A stretch of DNA of 14,448 bases from NCBI RefSeq assembly GCF_002811985.1, contig NZ_NPDU01000095.1:1-14448 (forward strand). Direction: 5' to 3'. The notes below the pieces were generated by a model. It saw nothing but the letters and a program-made list of their open reading frames with translations. It made no database searches and was not told where the DNA came from. The DNA is from Leptospira adleri (GTDB lineage: Bacteria > Spirochaetota > Leptospiria > Leptospirales > Leptospiraceae). The translations under genes were made by a program, and so were the position numbers. Shown here piece by piece: positions 1 to 6,056 of the stretch. How positions within the stretch are numbered: the stretch's first letter is position 1; every line of letters begins with the position of its first letter.

Positions 1-335
1 TCTCCTAAGATCGTGATAAAAGGAGAATGGATCAGGGATTCTAAACTCGCGATATCGCTCGCAAGTCCCTTGGTCGTCCAGGGGGAAGGTATGATTTCGA
101 CGTTGCGGTGGTTCCTTTGAATCTTTTCAATTTCGGAAACGACCATTTCTTTGAGATGGCCGACGAGAACATAAATCTTTTTGACGCGGAAAGTGGTCTG
201 CATGAGTTCCACGTTTCTTTCCAGGATCGTTTTTCCCTGAAATTCAAACAAGGGCTTAGGAATGTAGGTCGTCCTAGGATAGGCCCTGGTCCCCTTGCCC
301 GCCGCGGCGATCACACCAACTTCAATCTTTTCCAC
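1..335 (-). CDS. Sugar-phosphate nucleotidyltransferase family protein, N-terminal part (runs off the window)
   Basis: The visible 111 residues carry the N-terminal signature of nucleoside-triphosphate:sugar-1-phosphate transferases: a VGVIAAAGKGTR nucleotide-binding loop followed by YPRT...PKPL and then ILERNVELM. The family joins a nucleoside triphosphate to a sugar phosphate (or a related alcohol phosphate) in the cytoplasm, feeding cell-envelope polysaccharide or lipid synthesis. The substrate cannot be told from this piece. No ATG is suitably placed; I chose the GTG at 335 because it puts the glycine-rich loop about eight residues from the start, as is usual. A TTG at 371 would add 12 residues, and neither has a strong ribosome-binding site. 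The C-terminal part lies outside the window. The family is clear, the specificity is not. Confidence 0.8.
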   Translation of the reverse strand, partial: MEKIEVGVIAAAGKGTRAYPRTTYIPKPLFEFQGKTILERNVELMQTTFRVKKIYVLVGHLKEMVVSEIEKIQRNHRNVEIIPSPWTTKGLASDIASLESLIHSPFITILG

Positions 336-474
336 TGGAGATAGGCTATTTTTACAGGCTTGCGGTGTCAAAAAGGATTTGGAACGAAGATTCGGGAGAA
401 TTTGCAGGAAGAAACGGTCGATTCAGAAGAAAGAAAAATTTCTAAAAGAGAACGGATTCATTTTTGGAAAGCAT

Positions 475-492
475 TTGTCGCAACTACGACAA
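475..492. repeat. Short inverted repeat, TTGTCG/CGACAA arms
   Basis: Six-base perfect arms (TTGTCG and CGACAA) flank CAACTA. The central AAC and the TGTCG ends make it a likely relative of the GTAGGAACTCCTAC-type palindromes at 620 and 2972. It lies in the gap between the nucleotidyltransferase and the small helical protein gene. Function unknown. Confidence 0.4.
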
Positions 493-516
493 CTTTGCTG
501 TGAAAAGTCGCGCGCC

Positions 517-560
517 CCACCCTCGTTGGGTGGTGGTGGTGGGTCGGCGGGAAATCGGGG
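517..560. repeat. C-rich/G-rich hairpin with four G-tracts (possible G-quadruplex)
   Basis: CCACCC at 517-522 can pair with GGGTGG at 528-533 across a five-base loop. The plus strand continues with TGG repeats and shows four runs of three or more G at 528-530, 541-543, 549-551 and 557-560, separated by 10, 5 and 5 bases. It is intergenic, about 70 bases beyond the stop of the 630-887 gene. It is the most GC-skewed stretch in the window. Whether it folds as a hairpin, a quadruplex or neither cannot be judged by reading. Confidence 0.4.
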
Positions 561-619
561 AGAAACTTTCCTTAGCACAGAAATTCTTTTTTTGCAAGAA
601 GAATTCTTAGTCCCTTTTT

Positions 620-633
620 GTAGGAACTCCTAC
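620..633. repeat. Palindromic repeat GTAGGAACTCCTAC, copy 1
   Basis: Six-base arms GTAGGA and TCCTAC flank a two-base AC centre. The same 14 bases recur at 2976-2989. This copy contains the TAG stop codon of the minus-strand gene at 630-887, so the repeat sits exactly at a gene end. I recall similar GGAACTCC-centred palindromes as common between leptospiral genes; a genome-wide count would settle it. Confidence 0.65.
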
Positions 634-887
634 GAAGCCTGGTTTCGAACAAGAGAGGTTCTGATTCGAAGGAGATTGTTCTTGATCTTTCTCTTCTGGT
701 CTTCCGTCAAAAAAATCTCTTTTCTTTCGGCCCTCTGGATAACGAGGTCCGCCTTTGTTACGAACTCGATGGCGGCGTCATCGAGCGATTCCCGATTCTT
801 CTGTTTTTCTCGGAATACGTTGAGAGCCCTCTGAACTTCCATCAGCTCTTGGGTGACTGTTTTGATTTCTAAATCAGGAGTTGCCAT
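630..887 (-). CDS. Small conserved-looking helical protein of unknown function (85 aa)
   Basis: I do not recognise the family. The protein is short, highly charged and predicted mostly alpha-helical: residues about 7-80 have heptad-like spacing of Leu, Val and Ile with many Lys, Arg and Glu, which suggests a coiled coil or small helical bundle. It has no signal peptide, membrane segment or cysteine, so it is probably cytoplasmic. The ATG is preceded by TAAGGA at a suitable distance, which supports it as a real gene. It stands alone, about 300 bases from the next gene on the same strand. Its stop codon is formed by the palindromic repeat at 620-633. It could be a structural or regulatory small protein; nothing more can be said. 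Confidence 0.65.
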   Translation of the reverse strand: MATPDLEIKTVTQELMEVQRALNVFREKQKNRESLDDAAIEFVTKADLVIQRAERKEIFLTEDQKRKIKNNLLRIRTSLVRNQAS

Positions 888-973
888 TTTGAATTCCTTA
901 CTTTTTAATTCGGTCAGAGAATTCGTTTTCTGTACAGAAGAATTTTAAGATCCAAAATCCATTCTTTTCAAGT

Positions 974-990
974 TGTGGAGTTCCCGCACA
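974..990. repeat. Degenerate GGAACTCC-type palindrome
   Basis: On the minus strand this reads TGTGCGGGAACTCCACA: TGTG/CACA ends around a GGGAACTCC core. It resembles the perfect copies at 620 and 2972 but has an extra or changed base in one arm. It lies directly beside the longer repeat that starts at 993. Confidence 0.4.
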
Positions 991-992
991 AA

Positions 993-1051
993 TTGTTCCG
1001 ACAAAGCATTTCTTTTCAAAAAAACTTGCAAACGGACTTTAAGTCCGTTTG
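993..1051. repeat. Dispersed intergenic repeat, copy 1 (TTGTTCCGACAAAGC plus hairpin)
   Basis: The element starts with TTGTTCCGACAAAGC and ends with an inverted repeat, CAAACGGACTT and AAGTCCGTTTG around a single T (1029-1051). A second copy of nearly the same length lies at 12794-12850, with the first 15 bases identical, an A-rich middle, and the hairpin core CGGACTT/AAGTCCG retained. Both copies lie upstream of a minus-strand gene in the same orientation. No open reading frame fits in it, so it is a non-coding repeat or a regulatory element. Confidence 0.65.
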
Positions 1052-1217
1052 AGATAAGATTACGGAAGGATTTGCACTTCGAATCCAAAGAAGAATTTTC
1101 TTCCAAGAGCGGTCAAAACGCTTTTTAGAATCTTAACGACGACGATTGATCCCATTCAATTTCAAAGATCATTCTTCAAAAGACTCGTAATAGATATTGA
1201 AGAACAATTCTTCTTTT

Positions 1218-2234
1218 TCAATCGTAAAGGACGTCTATGTATTTTTTCTTCGCTTCCAAATGTTCTTTCAATGTTTTCGCAAAGTAATGATAACCGTCGC
1301 CTTTTAAGAGAAAGAAAAGATATTCGGATTCTTTAGGATAGAACGCGGCTTCGAGCGCGGGAAAGCCCGGATTGGAAATCGGCCCAGGAGGAAAACCCTT
1401 GTTCAGATAAGTGTTATAAGGAGAAACGATCTTCAGATCTTTTTCAAAAATTCTACTGTGAGGTTTGTCAAAAAGATATTGAATCGTCGCACAGGATTCG
1501 AGAGGCATATCTCTTTTGAGACGATTGTTGAAAACTCCCGCCATAAGAGGTCTTTCCTCGTTTCTCTTTGCCTCCCTTTCGACGACGGAAGCCAATATTA
1601 CAAATTTATGAAGTTCCGCCGGGGAAAGATTTTTAGCTTTTTCGATCTTTTGGATTCTTACATAGAATCTTTTGATCATCATTCTTACGATCTTATCCAC
1701 CGGGAAGTTGATAGGAATGCTGTAAGTTTCCGGAAACAAATATCCTTCCGCGGAAGTTGCCGGAATTTTAAATTCCCTCAAGAGTTCGGGTTCGCTCGCC
1801 GCGAGTAAAAAATCCTGTCTCTTAGAGATGATCTTTTTGGATGTAAGAAGGTCTCCAATCTGACGGTTGTTATAACCTTCCGGAATCGTAAAGTTTACGA
1901 GTTTTACTTTTCCTTCCGTAATCACTTGTAGAATCTTTCGAGAATCCATCCCATCGTTGATTTCATAAAGCCCTTGTTTGATCTTTCCGGCGCTTCTTGT
2001 AAAACGGACGAGATAAAGAAAGTATTTAGAGGACTTGATCATTCCGTGGGTGGAAAGTGTTTCTACGATCTTCCCCGGAGTATCTCCGGATTCGACGAGG
2101 AGATCCAACTTCGTCTGACCGGAACCGACGGCTCCTCCTTTGAGTTCATCCACTACGAAAAAAGTCGTAACCGCGATCAAAAGAAGAACTCCTACAAAGA
2201 GTCCCGCGAAAATCAGAAGTTTTTTAAAATTCAT
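1218..2234 (-). CDS. mltG: Endolytic murein transglycosylase MltG (YceG family)
   Basis: MltG is an inner-membrane enzyme that cuts nascent glycan strands inside the chain and is thought to set where peptidoglycan polymerisation stops. The 338-residue protein has the usual size and layout: a short cytoplasmic N-terminus, one membrane segment (about 6-28), a LysM-like region (about 42-115), then the YceG domain. The motif EGYLFPETY (163-171), the catalytic glutamate in SVVEREA (E219, matching E. coli E218), VFNNRL (234-239) and SPYNTY (271-276) are all present, so it should be active. The ATG has a GAAGGA stretch upstream at a somewhat long distance. It follows the HisI-like gene after 57 bases on the same strand and may be co-transcribed, although the two have no known functional link. 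Confidence 0.95.
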   Translation of the reverse strand: MNFKKLLIFAGLFVGVLLLIAVTTFFVVDELKGGAVGSGQTKLDLLVESGDTPGKIVETLSTHGMIKSSKYFLYLVRFTRSAGKIKQGLYEINDGMDSRKILQVITEGKVKLVNFTIPEGYNNRQIGDLLTSKKIISKRQDFLLAASEPELLREFKIPATSAEGYLFPETYSIPINFPVDKIVRMMIKRFYVRIQKIEKAKNLSPAELHKFVILASVVEREAKRNEERPLMAGVFNNRLKRDMPLESCATIQYLFDKPHSRIFEKDLKIVSPYNTYLNKGFPPGPISNPGFPALEAAFYPKESEYLFFLLKGDGYHYFAKTLKEHLEAKKKYIDVLYD

Positions 2235-2291
2235 AAGTTCTTATATTTCCTTCGACCGGTTTTTAAATGAGTTCAAGGTCAGAATGCAATT

Positions 2292-2855
2292 TTAGTTCTT
2301 TTCTGGAAGAAAATTTCTCGGGACGGGAAGAAGATTCCATTCTCCTCCCGGCATTCTTTCTCTAAAAAAACAACTGTAGTACCCTTCGTGACAGGCCGCC
2401 ACTTTCTGTTCCACTTGATAGACCAAAAAGGAACGGTCCTTCGGCGCAAGAATCTGGAGAATTTTCTGAGTATGTCCCGAAGTGTCCCCTTTTTTCCAGA
2501 GTTGATTCCGGGAACGGCTGAAATAATGGGCGTATCCCGTTTCGGAGGTCAATCTCTGACTTTCCTCGTTCCCAAAAGCCTGCATAAGAATTTCACCGTT
2601 CGGATCGACCGCGACGACGGGAATCATCTCTCCTTTCGGAGGCTGTAGGATCTCCTCCGTTTTCTGAAGATCCAAGGGCTCAAAACTGGAATGAAGAAAG
2701 AGAATCGTATCCTCGTCGCAATCGACTTCTTCCCGAGTTCCGGAAGGAAGCGTTTTTCTATAATCTTCCAGATCCTCTTCGGTGAAACGTATGAGGGAGG
2801 AAATCGTTCTTTTGGGAACTTGCACTTGGAGGACTGTGACTTTGCGGGAACTCAT
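2292..2855 (-). CDS. hisI: Phosphoribosyl-AMP cyclohydrolase (HisI)-like protein with a rearranged metal motif
   Basis: HisI opens the purine ring of phosphoribosyl-AMP in the third step of histidine synthesis, using zinc and magnesium. Residues 77-165 match the family: [17 protein letters not shown], then [22 protein letters not shown], then [18 protein letters not shown] with two zinc-type cysteines (C155, C162). Normally DCDxD stands just before the VEQ segment and supplies the third cysteine and the acidic ligands. Here that place reads LAPKDRS, while a DCDED (45-49) occurs about 90 residues earlier, in an N-terminal extension of some 75 residues not typical of HisI. No HisE domain is fused. 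The ATG at 2855 has no clear ribosome-binding site; a GTG at codon 11 is an alternative and keeps the DCDED. Family assignment is firm; activity depends on whether the displaced motif can serve. Confidence 0.85.
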   Translation of the reverse strand: MSSRKVTVLQVQVPKRTISSLIRFTEEDLEDYRKTLPSGTREEVDCDEDTILFLHSSFEPLDLQKTEEILQPPKGEMIPVVAVDPNGEILMQAFGNEESQRLTSETGYAHYFSRSRNQLWKKGDTSGHTQKILQILAPKDRSFLVYQVEQKVAACHEGYYSCFFRERMPGGEWNLLPVPRNFLPEKN

Positions 2856-2971
2856 AACTTTTACGAAAGAATCTACTCCAAACCAGAATTTTTCGAATTC
2901 ACTTACAGTCCACTCTTACAGAAGTTTTTAGATTCTTCTTCCGAAAAGAACAAGCTCAATCCGAGTCGTTA

Positions 2972-2993
2972 AAAAGTAGGAACTCCTACTTTT
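2972..2993. repeat. Palindromic repeat, GTAGGAACTCCTAC copy 2
   Basis: Ten-base perfect arms (AAAAGTAGGA and TCCTACTTTT) flank AC; the central 14 bases equal the copy at 620-633. It lies in the gap between the divergent hisI-like and transporter genes, about 75 bases upstream of the transporter ATG. It could be a small hairpin, a protein-binding site, or a simple dispersed repeat. Confidence 0.65.
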
Positions 2994-3066
2994 CTTGGAC
3001 TTCGGAAGAACCTGCCTCCGCATCTTTGATTGCAAATTATAGAAAGAAAAATACTACGGAGAATCC

Positions 3067-3912
3067 ATGTTAGAAGCCGCGCTCATTCTTCTTGCCTTGT
3101 CTTCGATGAGTTCCCTCGGACTCGAACTTACGCAGGAACAGTTGGATTCCACGAAGAAAATGTTCAAGACCGGACTTGGGGTTTGTTTCCTGAATCTTTT
3201 TATCCTCCCTCTCGTCGCATTTTTCTTATGCAAAACTTTTCGACTTTCTCCATCGATCAGCCTGGGAATTTTTCTCTGCGCTTGTTCGGGAGGTGGCGCT
3301 TCCGCTGGATTGTTCATCTTAAAAGCAAAGGGCGCGCCTGGAACCGGCGCCGCCATGTTGAGTCTTTTGAATTTTATGAGCCTTTTTACGGCCCCGCTTC
3401 TGATCACATTGTATTCCGGAAGTTCCGTTTCCGAATTCGAAAAAGCGCTTCGGATTCTTCCCAAATTATTGGCGATCGGGTTCGTCTTCTTCGGACTTCC
3501 TTTAGGAATCGGATTTTGGATCCGGAAAAAAAGAGAGGACATCGCCTTTCGAGCGTCTCCTTATCTGGTCCGAACAAGCAATCTTGCGCTTGGATTTTCG
3601 ATTCTCTATCTCGCGTTCCGATACTGGGAACAAATTTTAGAATTCGGATTCCCGATTTGGATCGCGATTCTTCTTGTAACTTGTTTTTCCTTTACGAACG
3701 GAATCTATCTGTTTCGGGAAAAACCGGAAAACAGAAGAAGTATCGGAATCGTGAGCGGAATCCGAAATTTATCTCTGGCTCTTCTCTTGGCAAACGAGCG
3801 GACGGGGGATCCAAGAGTTTTAATCACGATTCTACTTTATGGATTTCTTATGTATTTGGCGGCGCTGCCCGCCTCCTTTTTTTGGAGACGCTGGAAGAAT
3901 GTTGCGAGTTGA
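3067..3912 (+). CDS. Bile acid:sodium symporter family (BASS/SBF-like) membrane transporter
   Basis: This 281-residue protein is almost wholly hydrophobic, with about eight to nine membrane segments. It begins with LLALSSMSSLGLEL, matching the family's early MxSLGLxL stretch, and has CSGGGASAGLF (about 77-87), equivalent to the CPGGTASN loop that lines the sodium and substrate site. Members import organic anions with sodium; bacterial substrates are mostly unknown, and the name does not mean bile acid here. The length suits a compact member. The ATG follows GGAG at five bases. It diverges from the hisI-like gene and converges on ssb, so it is probably transcribed alone. The arginine- and lysine-rich loop near 159-166 is likely cytoplasmic. 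Confidence 0.8.
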   Translation: MLEAALILLALSSMSSLGLELTQEQLDSTKKMFKTGLGVCFLNLFILPLVAFFLCKTFRLSPSISLGIFLCACSGGGASAGLFILKAKGAPGTGAAMLSLLNFMSLFTAPLLITLYSGSSVSEFEKALRILPKLLAIGFVFFGLPLGIGFWIRKKREDIAFRASPYLVRTSNLALGFSILYLAFRYWEQILEFGFPIWIAILLVTCFSFTNGIYLFREKPENRRSIGIVSGIRNLSLALLLANERTGDPRVLITILLYGFLMYLAALPASFFWRRWKNVAS

Positions 3913-3967
3913 CGGTGGTCTTCTCGTCCGAGGAAGAATCTTCCGATCCTCCCCCGTTTAGGAACTT

Positions 3968-4315
3968 TTAAGCCGCTTCTTTTTCCCTCTTACCGGGTAT
4001 TCCATCGAAACGGACCGTATGAACCACAACCTTCATCTTACTTCGATTGGCTCCATCCTGCGCCTTCCAACGATCCTGCCTGAGTTCTCCGATCACGGTC
4101 GCTTTTTTCCCCTTCTTAAGATACTCGTGGCAATTTTCAGCCTGCCTTTCCCAGGCTTCTATGTCAATATACGAGACCTCTCCGTCCGGCGTGGATCGAT
4201 GATCGTGGTTGACCGCCAATGTAAAAGTGGCGACGCTCTTTCCGCTGTTGAGAGTTTTGAGTTCCGGATCGGCCGTGAGATTTCCGTCCAGAATGATATG
4301 CGATAGGTTTTTCAT
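3968..4315 (-). CDS. ssb: Single-stranded DNA-binding protein, short form without the acidic C-terminal tail
   Basis: The 115 residues form one OB-fold: NLSHIILDGNLTADPELK, then SGKSVATFTLAVN, YIDIEAWERQAENCHEYLKKGKK and RWKAQDGANRSKM. These are classic SSB blocks that bind single-stranded DNA in replication, repair and recombination. The protein ends in PGKREKEAA, so it lacks both the flexible linker and the DDDxPF-type tip through which SSB recruits partner enzymes; typical bacterial SSB is about 150-190 residues. I placed the start at 4315, where AGAGGAG stands nine bases upstream. An in-frame upstream ATG at 4381 would add 22 residues unlike SSB and lacks this signal. Because a tail is missing, it may be an accessory SSB with the main copy elsewhere. 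Confidence 0.88.
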   Translation of the reverse strand: MKNLSHIILDGNLTADPELKTLNSGKSVATFTLAVNHDHRSTPDGEVSYIDIEAWERQAENCHEYLKKGKKATVIGELRQDRWKAQDGANRSKMKVVVHTVRFDGIPGKREKEAA

Positions 4316-4323
4316 TGTTTTTA

Positions 4324-4330
4324 CTCCTCT
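4324..4330 (-). promoter_or_regulatory. Ribosome-binding site that fixes the ssb start
   Basis: AGAGGAG on the minus strand, ending nine bases before the ATG at 4315. It decides for this start over the longer frame beginning at 4381. Confidence 0.75.
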
Positions 4331-4335
4331 GAATC

Positions 4336-4351
4336 GGGGAAATTTTTCCCC
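4336..4351. promoter_or_regulatory. Perfect inverted repeat in the ssb leader (possible operator or leader hairpin)
   Basis: Seven-base arms GGGGAAA and TTTCCCC around TT, only six bases upstream of the ribosome-binding site of ssb. As RNA it would form a small stem next to the site; as DNA it is a symmetric binding target. Position makes a regulatory role plausible, but nothing identifies a partner. Confidence 0.4.
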
Positions 4352-4735
4352 CTCGACCTTTACGGTTCCCGTTTCAAACACAACGGACCGGATTTAAGAA
4401 TTTTTTTCCAAAGAATTTATTTTTTTTACGGTCCTTGAACAGCCCGACCTTTTTCAAAAAATATTCGAATTTCAGAATACTTTTCCAATAAGAACTCGAA
4501 AAAAGAAACGTCCTTCGTTCCGATTCTTCTCCAAACAAAGCGGCAATGTATGGACGGGAAAATTCTTCCTTAAAACCGGTCTCAGATCCCGAAATTCAGG
4601 AACTCCAATCAGAATTTAAAAAATGAGAGCTCGTCTAAAACCGAAACTGCGAAAACTCCTCCGAAAGGAACCGTATTTCGAAAAGTTAAATAGAACGAAT
4701 TGCAAGACTTCGAAGGAGCTATTGCGAAATTTCTT
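4352..4735. other. Intergenic stretch upstream of ssb, no gene recognised
   Basis: Roughly 380 bases between the ssb leader and the stop of the Sco1-like gene. It is T- and A-rich near 4395-4475, which is where an ssb promoter should lie, though I cannot pick out convincing -35 and -10 boxes. A 26-codon plus-strand frame at 4546-4626 has ordinary-looking codons but no ribosome-binding site, so I do not annotate it. No repeat or hairpin of note was seen. Confidence 0.55.
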
Positions 4736-5479
4736 TTACGGTTTGGAGAAAAGGTCTTCGTTCGATCGATTCGAAATCGCGACGGAAGAATTCTTTTTGT
4801 CCTCTTCCTTCAAAGTTTTCAGTTCGATCAAAAGTCTTTCTAAATCTCCGGTGCCTTTTGCGCGATACACCCCTCGAAGATAATTCTTTCGGTCGATCAG
4901 ATAGACGTTTTCGGTATGAACGAAATCGTTGAGATCGTCTTTTCCCTGGATTACTTTTATATCCGCGCCGAACTGGTTTCTCGCAAGATTAAAGATCGTT
5001 TTTTTAGAACCCGTAAGAAACGTCCACCGGCTCTGCGAAATCTTATAAAGAGATCTGAATTTTTTCAGAACGTCGACCGTATCCAATTCTGGATTTACGG
5101 AAATCGAAACGATCTGAACGTCCTTTTGATCCTCGATCTTAGGAATAAAATTCAACATATTCCGAGTGATCATAGGACAAATCCCTCTGCACTTCGCGTA
5201 GAAGAATACGATCAACGTGTATTTTTCCCTGAGATTTTTGAGATTGAATTCTTGATTTTCGTGCGAAACGAGCGAGAACTCCGGAATTTTTTTAAGATCC
5301 GAGGGAAGGATTCCGTTTTCTTCCGGCCAAAAAGGATCCATCACGTCGCTTTTAAAATAAGGAAGAATTCCATCCTTCGGAGAAGAAGAATAAGTCAACT
5401 CCGGATAAAAGGTTTCCTTCTTTTCGTCGCAGGCAGTCGCAAAAAGAAGAATCAGGAGACTATATAAAATTTTTATCAT
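4736..5479 (-). CDS. Sco1/SenC/PrrC-family copper chaperone, predicted lipoprotein
   Basis: Sco proteins are thioredoxin-fold proteins outside the cytoplasm that carry copper or reduce cysteines, classically for the CuA site of cytochrome c oxidase. This 247-residue protein has a signal peptide with a lipobox ending at C17 (LFATAC). The Sco domain follows (about 60-230): PEFSLVSHENQEFNLKNL, the CRGIC copper motif (C97, C101) followed by proline, SVNPELDT in place of the usual SxDPxxDT, and the copper-binding histidine in FVHTENVYLID (H188). All three copper ligands are present. It starts 10 bases after the YwqK/MORN-like gene and is the last gene of the unit with the YHYH protein; no oxidase genes are nearby. 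The context suggests metal delivery to the YHYH protein or another exported enzyme; this is inference. Confidence 0.9.
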   Translation of the reverse strand: MIKILYSLLILLFATACDEKKETFYPELTYSSSPKDGILPYFKSDVMDPFWPEENGILPSDLKKIPEFSLVSHENQEFNLKNLREKYTLIVFFYAKCRGICPMITRNMLNFIPKIEDQKDVQIVSISVNPELDTVDVLKKFRSLYKISQSRWTFLTGSKKTIFNLARNQFGADIKVIQGKDDLNDFVHTENVYLIDRKNYLRGVYRAKGTGDLERLLIELKTLKEEDKKNSSVAISNRSNEDLFSKP

Positions 5480-5489
5480 ATTCTTTTTT

Positions 5490-6056
5490 CTAATCCGTTT
5501 TTTTGATAGGCTCGCAAATTTTACTTCCGGGTAGTCCGACGGAACTTCCGTCGCTCGCGATGACCGTATTCATATAGATTTGTCCGCTACGATTCCACTT
5601 TTTCACGACGATCAGCTTGCTGTTCTCGTCGAACTTTTCGTAGAGAGACGGTTTTCCGTTGTCATACCATTCCCAGTGATCGTTGATATATTTGCCGGAA
5701 TTGAATTCCGCATAAAAACGATTCTTCCCGTTTCGATACCAAGAACGGTGAACTCCAACTTTGAGTCCTTCTTTGAAAGTCCTCTTCTCCAAAACGAAAC
5801 CGCTTCCGTTTTGCGAAATATAGGTTCCGTCTTCGAGTCCGTCTTTGAACTCGGTCGTTTGAATTTCATCCAATGCGGGCAGGTCCCTTCGGATAAGTCC
5901 GTTGAAAGGTTTTTGTTTATAGTAAACCTTATCCTTAAACAAGGCAAGGTTCGGGTCGGAATACTCGATCGTATCGCCTCCTTGACAACCGATCGCAAAG
6001 AGGGCCGTCAAGAAAACGAAAAAGATCGAAAGCGATTTAGTTAGAAACACTTCCAA
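5490..6056 (-). CDS. YwqK/MORN-repeat-like predicted lipoprotein
   Basis: Residues 1-24 are a lipoprotein signal (FFVFLTALFAIGC, lipidated Cys24). The mature part contains at least three imperfect repeats of about 22 residues in the pattern of MORN/YwqK proteins: EFKDGLEDGTY, TFKEGLKVGVHRSWYRNGK, EFNSGKYINDHWEWYDNGK, then EKFDENSKLIVVKKWNRSGQ. Such repeats form extended beta-hairpin sheets; despite the common label antitoxin component, no toxin is present and no catalytic role is known. It overlaps the end of the YHYH gene by 20 bases, implying coupled translation. The start is uncertain: TTG at 6056 or GTG at 6050, both giving the same lipobox. It is probably an envelope partner or scaffold of its neighbours. 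Confidence 0.8.
   Translation of the reverse strand: MEVFLTKSLSIFFVFLTALFAIGCQGGDTIEYSDPNLALFKDKVYYKQKPFNGLIRRDLPALDEIQTTEFKDGLEDGTYISQNGSGFVLEKRTFKEGLKVGVHRSWYRNGKNRFYAEFNSGKYINDHWEWYDNGKPSLYEKFDENSKLIVVKKWNRSGQIYMNTVIASDGSSVGLPGSKICEPIKKTD

Larger units (their letters stand above)
888..1217. other. Intergenic region of 330 bases with two repeat types
   Basis: No convincing gene is present. The stretch holds the leader of the 630-887 gene, a degenerate GGAACTCC-type palindrome (974-990), and the larger repeat at 993-1051 that is shared with 12794-12850. A small hairpin (GAAGAA, CAA, TTCTTC) followed by TTTTT in the plus direction lies at 1199-1218, but no plus-strand gene precedes it, so I do not call it a terminator. 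I see nothing else between 1052 and 1198. Confidence 0.6.

Noticed and set aside
295..834. A 179-codon plus-strand frame across the gap and the small helical protein gene
   Set aside because: It runs antisense through the well-supported 630-887 gene, uses low-complexity Phe/Arg/Ser-rich sequence and the G-rich repeat, and has no ribosome-binding site or recognisable domain.
1199..1218. Hairpin GAAGAA-CAA-TTCTTC with a T-run as a terminator
   Set aside because: The T-run follows in the plus direction, but no plus-strand gene lies upstream; in the minus direction, where mltG ends, no T-run follows.
3932..3944. GGAAGA-A-TCTTCC as a terminator between the transporter and ssb genes
   Set aside because: The one-base centre cannot form an RNA loop of normal size and no T-run follows in either direction.
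3030..3971. A 313-codon plus-strand frame covering the transporter gene in another frame
   Set aside because: Composition is Arg/Ser/Phe-rich as in shadow frames. The overlapping frame at 3067-3912 is a clear membrane transporter with a proper ribosome-binding site.
4546..4626. A 26-codon plus-strand frame (MYGRENSSLKPVSDPE...)
   Set aside because: Codons look ordinary, but there is no ribosome-binding site, promoter or known homologue; too short to support without conservation data.
5490..6056. Calling the YwqK/MORN-like protein an antitoxin
   Set aside because: The YwqK label is widespread in databases, but no toxin gene is adjacent, the protein is a predicted lipoprotein, and its neighbours are extracytoplasmic proteins.
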